Shown: positions 32,615 through 37,789 of the stretch, one piece after another
How the letters are laid out: each line of letters begins with the position of its first letter
Numbering within the stretch: position 1 is the first letter of the stretch
NCBI GenBank assembly: GCA_016215705.1
Contig: JACRIR010000175.1
Coordinates: 1 to 37,789 of the forward strand
Direction of reading: 5' to 3'
Source: Candidatus Poribacteria bacterium
Lineage (GTDB): Bacteria; Abyssobacteria; SURF-5
DNA: 37,789 nt
Program-made: the position numbers and the translations under genes
Notes under the pieces: generated by a model
What the model was told of the DNA's origin: nothing
Databases searched by the model: none
Seen by the model: the letters and a program-made list of their open reading frames with translations, nothing else

Positions 32615-32779
32615 CCAGCGAGGAAAATCCTCGCTGGAGAGTGTCCCACAAGTGCGACTCCGAGGGCACAGCATGCTGTGCCCCTGCAGGAAATGCTCGG
32701 TTTTGCAGGGCGTGTGGGCACGGCGCGCCGTGCCCCCACATTTGATCCATAACTACAGGACAGTCCCGAATTACGGGAC
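32615..32779. repeat. Cluster of four palindromes upstream of rhaD
   Basis: In order: CCAGCGAGGA/TCCTCGCTGG with loop AAA (32615-32637), GGGCACAGCATGCTGTGCCC (32664-32683), GGGCACGGCGCGCCGTGCCC (32716-32735), and GTCCCG/CGGGAC (32763-32779). All lie in the 221-base gap between the second oxidoreductase and rhaD, so would be transcribed in the operon leader of rhaD. Confidence 0.85.
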
Positions 32780-32812
32780 AATCCCGCTATTCCATTTTTA
32801 TCACATTCTCGA

Positions 32813-33889
32813 TCAGCGGTTCAACCACAACTCAATCGGCGTCTTGTCCGCCGGGATAGCCGATGCCAATTCGACGGGTTGGCCTCTGGCTGCGGAGAGA
32901 TATGCGGCAGCGAGAATCCGCAGCACGTTTTTTCCATCTATTCCCGATTCCAAAGGGGTGACGCCTTTTCTGAAGCATTCCTCGAAATGATCGAGTTGCC
33001 CCAGGTATCCGGAACTCGCGATGTATTTGTCGAGATGCAAGTCAAACCTGCCGGGAAAGTCGATATCCTCGGGTTCACCACCCTTGGGGAGCAGGGTAAG
33101 GAATTGAGGAACAGGAGCGAACACGCACTTAAGGTCTCCCTTTTCACCGCTGACCTCATACCAGAAATTGTCTTCGGTCTCAAGCCACGAACTCGTCACG
33201 CTAAGCTCGATCCCATCCTCGGATTCCAGTATCATCTCGGCCTTCACGTCTATGGCGCCGTCATCCGATTTCGTCATGGCGCACGACCTGACTCTCTTTA
33301 TCGGTGGTTTGCCTGCGAGGTAAAGAGACGTCTCGAGCGTGTGCGGTCCCAAATCTATGTTCGCGCCACCTCCGGAGAACTGCGGCTTCCAGAACCATCC
33401 GGCCTTCGAGGGCCCGCTATGCCCGCAAAAGGCCGTTACACGTTTCACCTTGCCGATTGCGCCATCCGCTACCAGTTCCCGCGCTTTCATTACCACCGGC
33501 GCAAACACCTGATTTTCGGCATAGCCGATTTCGACTCCTGCGTTCTTGGCAGCGCTGACTATTTCCTCTGCCTCTTTCAAAGTGACGGTCATCGGTTTCT
33601 CAATCACAATATGCTTGCCCGCCTTGAGAGCAGCCACTGCGTGCCGGGCATGAGCGGAGTTCGGACTTTGCACGTATGCGATATCAATGTCCCTGCGCGC
33701 GAGCATCTTGTCAAGTTCGTCAAATGTGTAGCAATCCGCATTGAAGATTCTGGCCCTGTTTTCGGCCATGCCCTTCGAGCGAGACGCCACCGCGACCAAT
33801 TTGGTGTTCGGATTACTCCTTATGGCGATTATATGCAGAAACGAGATGAACCCAGCCCCGATAAATGCAACACCCGCCGGCTTATTCAT
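32813..33889 (-). CDS. Gfo/Idh/MocA-family oxidoreductase
   Basis: NAD(P)-dependent sugar or cyclitol dehydrogenase, 358 residues. Rossmann motif GAGFIS (11-16), the catalytic-lysine motif EKPMTV near 96, and the C-domain stretch FSGGGANIDLGPHTLE with the usual Asp and His. ATG 33889 follows GGAGG by six bases. It lies 11 bases after another family member, between that gene and rhaD. It may oxidise a deoxyhexose or a related sugar released by the same polymer; the substrate cannot be read from sequence. Confidence 0.9.
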   Translation of the reverse strand: MNKPAGVAFIGAGFISFLHIIAIRSNPNTKLVAVASRSKGMAENRARIFNADCYTFDELDKMLARRDIDIAYVQSPNSAHARHAVAALKAGKHIVIEKPMTVTLKEAEEIVSAAKNAGVEIGYAENQVFAPVVMKARELVADGAIGKVKRVTAFCGHSGPSKAGWFWKPQFSGGGANIDLGPHTLETSLYLAGKPPIKRVRSCAMTKSDDGAIDVKAEMILESEDGIELSVTSSWLETEDNFWYEVSGEKGDLKCVFAPVPQFLTLLPKGGEPEDIDFPGRFDLHLDKYIASSGYLGQLDHFEECFRKGVTPLESGIDGKNVLRILAAAYLSAARGQPVELASAIPADKTPIELWLNR

Positions 33890-33900
33890 GTTGCGCCTCC

Positions 33901-35010
33901 CTATTTGCTGTCTTTTGTTGCGACTTTGATGATGGTTTCCACGAGTTCCAGGTCCTTCACGGCGTCCCGTGCGCTTGTCAGCGGCTCGACTCGCTTTGTT
34001 ACAACGTCATGTATGTGCTTCCATTCGCAGCGGAATCCGTTCTCATAGCGGCCGCCGTGAGTCTCTTCAACGGTCATACCATCCCTTTCATAGATTGTCC
34101 TGCAGGTCGAAGGCGCGGCGGCGGCATAAGTCGGTGGAAATTTGACTTCCACATGCATGTCGTCACGATGAAGCTTAAAGCCCCAATCCGTCACTTTCAT
34201 CTGTTCGAACTCGGCCTGCATGAACACTCGTCCGTATCCATAGTCGAACATGACATCTACCCCGATTCCGAGTTCGCTGGTAGGGATTCCTTGGCAGCGC
34301 ACCGCGGCATAATCCACCTTCACAGGTTCTCCACAGAAGCGGCGCATCACGGGAATATCATGGATTACAAGTCCGAGTAAAACCATGTGTCCGGCGACGT
34401 GCTTGATTTCCACCGCCGTACCAAGCACTTCCGTGCACGCGGCCACAAGACTGAGTTGGTTTATCAAACCGGGCCAACGATCCGTGGCGCTGGGCCGTAT
34501 GGTCTGAAGAATGTCATCGGCGGTGTACTTAGGGTTGGGTCCGAGGAATGTCCGGAACTGGCCAAACCGGAATGACTGATTCTGTCCCCACAGTTCCATC
34601 GCTCTGCGTGTTGCCGGATCATAAACGTGTGGATACCCGACGATTACGGGAACGCCGGATGACTCGGATGCCAGGCTGATTTCCCGACCCATTCGCGCGT
34701 TGAGAGTCATGGGTTTTTCCACAAGCACTGCTTTCTTTTTTGCTTTGCATGCGGCCAGCGCAAAATCGGCATGATAGGAATCAGGCGTCGCTATCACGAC
34801 TACGTCGACATTCGGGTCATCGATCAGATCGAGGGGATTGCTGATTGCTCGTGCGCCTGTCCTTGTTGAGACTTCTTGCATGACCTCGGCGCTCGAGTCG
34901 CTGCAGGCCGATATGCGATACAATGAAGCCAGACTGTTGACAGCGGGGATGTGAAGCGCCTGGATGGCTTCTCCACAGCCCACGAATCCTACTCTCACGC
35001 GGTTGTCCAT
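33901..35010 (-). CDS. Gfo/Idh/MocA-family oxidoreductase
   Basis: 369 residues, first gene of the six-gene deoxyhexose operon. Rossmann motif GCGEAIQALH (11-20), VIATPDSYHADFALAA, and the catalytic VEKPMTLN near 98. The C-terminal domain includes GLVIHDIPVMRRF. ATG 35010 follows GGGAGAG. It is only distantly similar to the neighbouring oxidoreductase, so it is not a recent duplicate. Likely an NAD(P)-dependent sugar dehydrogenase. Confidence 0.9.
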   Translation of the reverse strand: MDNRVRVGFVGCGEAIQALHIPAVNSLASLYRISACSDSSAEVMQEVSTRTGARAISNPLDLIDDPNVDVVVIATPDSYHADFALAACKAKKKAVLVEKPMTLNARMGREISLASESSGVPVIVGYPHVYDPATRRAMELWGQNQSFRFGQFRTFLGPNPKYTADDILQTIRPSATDRWPGLINQLSLVAACTEVLGTAVEIKHVAGHMVLLGLVIHDIPVMRRFCGEPVKVDYAAVRCQGIPTSELGIGVDVMFDYGYGRVFMQAEFEQMKVTDWGFKLHRDDMHVEVKFPPTYAAAAPSTCRTIYERDGMTVEETHGGRYENGFRCEWKHIHDVVTKRVEPLTSARDAVKDLELVETIIKVATKDSK

Positions 35011-35105
35011 ACTCTCTCTCCCTTTCGATAAATACGCACTACCGCATTACTGCCGTTTAGACCGGTTTTCCGCCGGCGCGTTCTCCATCACGCCGGCCTT
35101 CGGGC

Positions 35106-35142
35106 TGAACATGTTTCGGTAACATCGTGTTCTACCATTATA
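35106..35142 (-). promoter_or_regulatory. Candidate promoter and operator of the deoxyhexose operon
   Basis: The minus strand has a perfect TATAAT (35142 down to 35137) with only a weak -35. About 15 bases downstream is a near-palindrome centred on CATG (GAACATGTTT, 35107-35116), a plausible repressor site just after the start of transcription. Confidence 0.35.
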
Positions 35143-35190
35143 CTACGGTGGCGCACCCCCTCGTAAAGCTCCTCAACCACTTCTTGCCTT

Positions 35191-35220
35191 CCGGCATGTG
35201 AATGCCGGTCATTCACATGC
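35191..35220. promoter_or_regulatory. Overlapping palindromes upstream of the deoxyhexose operon
   Basis: GCATGTGAATG (35194-35204) and CATTCACATGC (35210-35220) are perfect 11-bp inverted arms. The left arm also takes part in a second hairpin, CCGGCAT/ATGCCGG (35191-35208). The two structures exclude each other. The site sits between the minus-strand operon promoter and the plus-strand promoter at 35254. Confidence 0.45.
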
Positions 35221-35253
35221 CGCATTTCATCTTCTTTTCCTTTTTCTTCGCAT

Positions 35254-35282
35254 TTGACATTTCATCGTGTTCTTGTTATAGT
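35254..35282 (+). promoter_or_regulatory. Near-consensus sigma-70 promoter
   Basis: Perfect TTGACA (35254-35259), 17-base spacer, TATAGT (35277-35282, 5 of 6). Transcription would begin about 35289, some 450 bases before the cytochrome start codon, with no credible gene in between. Confidence 0.7.
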
Positions 35283-35288
35283 TTTCGC

Positions 35289-35500
35289 CAGTTTGGCTAT
35301 GCTGGGGCAAGAACTGAGCTTGGGGGCTCGTCTGGTCCAGACGGTGAAGCAAACGGTTTTTTTGCGAGTTGCGGACGCGCCTGGCGCACTGCCGCAAGAG
35401 CTACCGTAACGACTCCGCAAGGAGCCTGAAGTATCGGCCTGACGAACCCGCCCCTCAACGCGACCGCTGGTAGACGCATTGCCACAAACCGTTCAATTTC
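35289..35500 (+). ncRNA. Candidate structured RNA (ncRNA or long leader)
   Basis: Directly follows a near-consensus promoter. By hand the region folds into a closed unit. A closing stem pairs GGCTATGC (35295-35302) with GCATTGCC (35476-35483). An open bubble is followed by stem TTGGGGGC (35320-35327) with GCCCCTCAA (35450-35458). Three hairpins lie inside: CGTCTG/CAGACG (35329-35343), TTGCGG/CCGCAA with inner GCGC/GCGC (35369-35397), and CTCC/GGAG capped by a GCAA tetraloop (35413-35424). The stem-bubble-stem outline is reminiscent of 6S RNA, but I do not recognise a known family. The 3' end is unknown. It could instead be the leader of the cytochrome mRNA. Confidence 0.35.
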
Positions 35501-35595
35501 CCAAAGAATATGGTTCGAGGTGAGTAACTGTGTCTTTGAGGATGAGTGCGGTTTCTTTTATTAAGCCTCCGAAGCGCTCGTATTGGCAAGGACTT

Positions 35596-35607
35596 CTGGA
35601 TATCCAG
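35596..35607. promoter_or_regulatory. Perfect palindrome upstream of cytochrome gene
   Basis: CTGGATATCCAG, 12 bp, about 130 bases before the cytochrome start. Possible protein-binding site; no other support. The rest of 35501-35735 shows no gene. Confidence 0.2.
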
Positions 35608-35735
35608 TGGAGGATTTGAATAAAAGCAGGGTCCGATTCGTCTATATTGGCGGTAGTTTTAAGCAATGTCCGAGGCTTGTGGAAATTGCGAATTGGGGGT
35701 AGTAAGTGTACTGGTCAAGTGAAAGGAAGGAGAAT

Positions 35736-36287
35736 ATGAAAGGTTTCTCGGTAGTATTGTCTTTGTTTCTTGCAGTCGCTGTGGTTGTTGCATTCAGCGT
35801 TCCGGCCACCGCCGCCGATCATAACTATATCGGCGTAAAGGGCTGCAAGATGTGCCACAATGCGCCCGACAAAGGCGCGCAATTCAAGGCTTGGGAAGCA
35901 TCCAAACATGCAAAAGCCTACGCCACTCTGGCGTCCCCTCAGGCAAAAGAAGTGGGCAAAGCCAAAGGCATCGCCAACCCACAAGAAGCGAAAGAGTGCC
36001 TGAAGTGCCACGTCACCGGTTACGGGCTCGATGCTTCGCGGTTTGAGGCCACATACACAAAGGAAGAGGGCATCAGCTGCGAAAGCTGCCACGGCGCCGG
36101 CAAAGACTACAAGCAAGTCAATATCATGAAGGACCTCGCCAAGGCGAAGGAAGCCGGGCTTATTATCCCTGACGAGAAGACCTGCACGAAGTGCCATAAC
36201 TCGGAAAGCCCAACATTCAAGAGCTTCAACTATCAGGAGATGCACAAGAAGATAGCCCATCCGAATCCGCAGAAAGCAAAGAAGTAA
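35736..36287 (+). CDS. Tetrahaem c-type cytochrome, c554 type
   Basis: Exported electron carrier, 183 residues from ATG 35736 after AAGGAG. A signal peptide ends around ATAADH. Four CxxCH haem sites are seen: CKMCH, CLKCH, CESCH and CTKCH. The pattern around them (CESCHGAGKDY, KTCTKCHNSESPTF) fits the cytochrome c554/NrfB-like multihaem families. No reductase or cytochrome-maturation gene is nearby. It is followed by a strong terminator and is likely a single-gene unit behind a long leader. Confidence 0.9.
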   Translation: MKGFSVVLSLFLAVAVVVAFSVPATAADHNYIGVKGCKMCHNAPDKGAQFKAWEASKHAKAYATLASPQAKEVGKAKGIANPQEAKECLKCHVTGYGLDASRFEATYTKEEGISCESCHGAGKDYKQVNIMKDLAKAKEAGLIIPDEKTCTKCHNSESPTFKSFNYQEMHKKIAHPNPQKAKK

Positions 36288-36355
36288 GCGCCGAATTCGG
36301 GGCCGCTAGATTCGTGATTACATAGCGACAACTGCAAAAGCTCAGTTCGAGATTG

Positions 36356-36394
36356 CCGGGATTCCATCTCAGCGGAATCCCGGTTTTCTTTTTC
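36356..36394 (+). terminator. Rho-independent terminator after the cytochrome gene
   Basis: Perfect 10-bp stem CCGGGATTCC/GGAATCCCGG (36356-36365 / 36374-36383), 8-base loop, then TTTTCTTTTTCTCTT. It directly precedes the next promoter. Confidence 0.92.
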
Positions 36395-36396
36395 TC

Positions 36397-36425
36397 TTGA
36401 CAACTCCGCTGAACGCATATAATAT
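36397..36425 (+). promoter_or_regulatory. Promoter of the TetR-family gene
   Basis: Perfect TTGACA (36397-36402), then either TATAAT at 36418-36423 (15-base spacer) or TAATAT at 36420-36425 (17-base spacer). A GGGGCG/CGCCCC hairpin (about 36502-36516) lies in the leader. Confidence 0.6.
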
Positions 36426-36527
36426 GTTGGCTGGTTTCTGGAAAAAACAATCGTTTGTTTTTGGCTTTGTGACATTGTGGTTCGGCCAACGAGCCGTGCG
36501 CGGGGCGCCTCGCCCCACCTGCGATAT

Positions 36528-37184
36528 ATGTCAAAACCTTCCGCCGAAACCTCGAAACTGTCGGTCAAGAGAACGCAGAATCGGAATCGAATACTCGACG
36601 CCGCCGAAGCGCTCTTCTATGAAAAAGGATTCTCTTCCACCCCACTCCGAAAAATCATAAAGAAGTCCGGCCTTTCCACGACTGTGTTCTACTCCTTCTT
36701 CCCGACAAAGGTGGATGTTCTGATCGGACTCATTCTTCCCCTGGGCGAAGAGATTAATAGGCGTCTCAATGCCGCTTTCAAGGATTCCACGTCCGATGGC
36801 GACCCGATCGAGAAAGCTCTCCATATCGCGCTGCAGGTCTGTGCGAAAGACCGCAGGCTGACGAAGATATTCGTAACGGAGACCGCGGCGTTGAACCTTC
36901 AATCGCAAGGACCGCTAAGGAAAGTGACCGACAGACTGAAGCAGATAGTCATCGGCCAATTGGATTTAGGTGTGGCGAAGGGTTATTTCAGATCCGTCGA
37001 TCCCACTATATTCGCGTATTCATTCATTGCCACATTCGACATGCATTTGTACCGATGGGCTGTGCTGGGTGAGTTGAGTAAACAGGAAATGATTGGAAGC
37101 GCGAGAGCGCTGGCGGAGGTCTTCCGTTGTGGCCTTCCGCAAAGTGACAGGGGAAAGACGAAAGACAAGAGGAAGAAGGGATGA
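36528..37184 (+). CDS. TetR-family transcriptional regulator
   Basis: 218 residues from ATG 36528; the frame is open from GTG 36477, but that part covers a leader hairpin. The N-terminal helix-turn-helix is RILDAAEALFYEKGFSSTP then IIKKSGLSTTVFYSFFPTKVDVL, followed by an all-helical ligand domain and a Lys/Arg-rich tail. TetR proteins next to acyl-CoA genes often respond to acyl-CoA. The following DUF35 and probable thiolase genes, 62 bases on, are its likely targets. Confidence 0.9.
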   Translation: MSKPSAETSKLSVKRTQNRNRILDAAEALFYEKGFSSTPLRKIIKKSGLSTTVFYSFFPTKVDVLIGLILPLGEEINRRLNAAFKDSTSDGDPIEKALHIALQVCAKDRRLTKIFVTETAALNLQSQGPLRKVTDRLKQIVIGQLDLGVAKGYFRSVDPTIFAYSFIATFDMHLYRWAVLGELSKQEMIGSARALAEVFRCGLPQSDRGKTKDKRKKG

Positions 37185-37246
37185 TTCAAAAACCAATAGT
37201 GGCCACAAGGACTTTGATGTAATAGGTCAGAGAGGAGGTTCAATCT

Positions 37247-37708
37247 ATGGCCAAAGGTAAGCAGCAAGTTGAAGAAATGGTGCGCAAGGGCAGGATCAAA
37301 GTACCCTATACCTGGTATGTCGGCGAGTACGGAAGCAAGTTCTACACCGAACTGCGGGACAACAAAAAGATATGGGGAACCAAATGCCCGAAGTGCGGAA
37401 AAGTCGCCGCGCCACCCCGCAAGTTCTGCGGCCAGTGCTTTGTTCCCATAACCGACTGGGTGGAACTCAAAGACACCGGTGTCGTGCAGACTTGGACGAT
37501 CGTACGCTACGATGCGCCCGGACTCCGGCCGCTGAAACCGCCGTACGCCTACGCCGTCATCAAACTCGACGGCGCCGATGCGGGTTTTGTCCATATGGTT
37601 GCCGGAGGCGACCTGAAGAAGCTCAAAGCCGGAACGAGAGTGAAAGCAGTGTTCCGTGAGGAACGCCAGGGAAACCTGTTGGACATTCAGTATTTCCAGC
37701 CCGTCTGA
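37247..37708 (+). CDS. DUF35 zinc-ribbon/OB-fold acyl-CoA-associated protein
   Basis: 153 residues. The N-terminal helix is followed by a rubredoxin-like zinc ribbon (CPKCGKVAAPPRKFCGQC) and an OB-fold (VVQTWTIVRYDAPGLRPLKPPYAYAVIKLDG). This family, including ChsH2-like proteins, forms complexes with thiolases or acyl-CoA hydratases and may shuttle acyl-CoA. ATG 37247 follows GAGGAGG. A probable thiolase gene begins 57 bases downstream, the usual partner arrangement. Confidence 0.9.
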   Translation: MAKGKQQVEEMVRKGRIKVPYTWYVGEYGSKFYTELRDNKKIWGTKCPKCGKVAAPPRKFCGQCFVPITDWVELKDTGVVQTWTIVRYDAPGLRPLKPPYAYAVIKLDGADAGFVHMVAGGDLKKLKAGTRVKAVFREERQGNLLDIQYFQPV

Positions 37709-37764
37709 TCGGACTTACGGCAGACTGACACAAGCAATCAGCAATCAGACCAGGAGTCTAAGAT

Positions 37765-37789
37765 ATGGAAAAAATAGCGATCGTTGGCA
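37765..37789 (+). CDS. Start of a probable thiolase gene (cut by window end)
   Basis: ATG 37765 after AGGAG, reading MEKIAIVG to the window edge. The beginning and position right after a DUF35 gene fit SCP-x-like thiolases. Only eight codons are visible, so the call rests mainly on context. Confidence 0.45.

Noticed and set aside
32879-34048. 389-codon frame antisense to the two oxidoreductases
   Set aside because: Despite its length it spans two genes with intact Rossmann and EKP motifs on the other strand and has no recognisable domain.
27087-35010. Bacterial microcompartment locus for fucose/rhamnose
   Set aside because: No shell-protein gene or CoA-acylating aldehyde dehydrogenase is in the window.
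35202-35429. 75-codon frame in the gap before the cytochrome gene
   Set aside because: Begins in a palindrome, crosses the promoter and candidate RNA, and has no ribosome site.
35289-35500. RNase P RNA, tmRNA or SRP RNA
   Set aside because: None of the conserved core words of these RNAs is present; only a loose 6S-like outline is seen.

Overview
The window looks like chromosomal DNA from a Gram-negative, at least partly anaerobic bacterium, probably from a poorly cultured lineage. Outer-membrane genes (LptE-like, BamD-like, Tol/Ton-like trio) indicate a diderm envelope. Rubrerythrin, a 2-hydroxyacyl-CoA dehydratase-family protein and a multihaem c-type cytochrome indicate anaerobic or microaerobic life. 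No rRNA, tRNA, phage or transposase gene was found. I cannot name the species from the sequence.

Layout. 0.3-5 kb (+): rubrerythrin, a radical SAM protein with a HAD phosphatase, then a TolA/TonB-like protein with TolQ/ExbB and TolR/ExbD. 5-7.7 kb (-): two sister response regulators with near-identical receivers, one ending in a class III nucleotide cyclase and one in an HD-GYP domain. 8.3-11 kb (+): queD-queE-queC-folE2, a complete GTP-to-preQ0 route. 11-16 kb: murJ (-), rpsT (+) and a bamD-like/lptE/holA cluster (-). 16-18.2 kb (+): NfeD-type membrane protease and slipin. 18.2-25.8 kb: a repeat-rich region with a DUF4139 protein, a GH127-type glycosidase carrying an in-frame palindromic repeat, a CRISPR remnant, a frameshifted DUF5674 gene with its partner, and an acyl-CoA ligase. 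25.8-27.1 kb (+): a 2-hydroxyacyl-CoA dehydratase-like subunit. 27.1-35 kb (-): a 6-deoxyhexose operon with two Gfo/Idh/MocA oxidoreductases, rhaD, rhaB, rhaA and an L-fucose isomerase-like gene. 35-37.8 kb (+): a strong promoter followed by a candidate structured RNA, a tetrahaem cytochrome, a clear terminator, a TetR regulator, a DUF35 zinc-ribbon/OB protein, and the first codons of what is probably a thiolase.

How genes work together. The que cluster makes the queuosine precursor preQ0, with FolE2 providing the first step. The rha/fuc operon should convert L-rhamnose, and perhaps L-fucose, to dihydroxyacetone phosphate and lactaldehyde. The two response regulators may set cAMP-type and c-di-GMP-type signals from related inputs.

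The most unusual property is the density of short palindromic repeats. Several classes share outer ends but have different inner arms that stay self-complementary. They sit between genes, inside one enzyme gene, inside one signal-peptide sequence and at one candidate start codon. The best candidates for something undescribed are this hairpin family, the putative RNA at about 35289-35500, and the mini-CRISPR with two unrelated repeat types.
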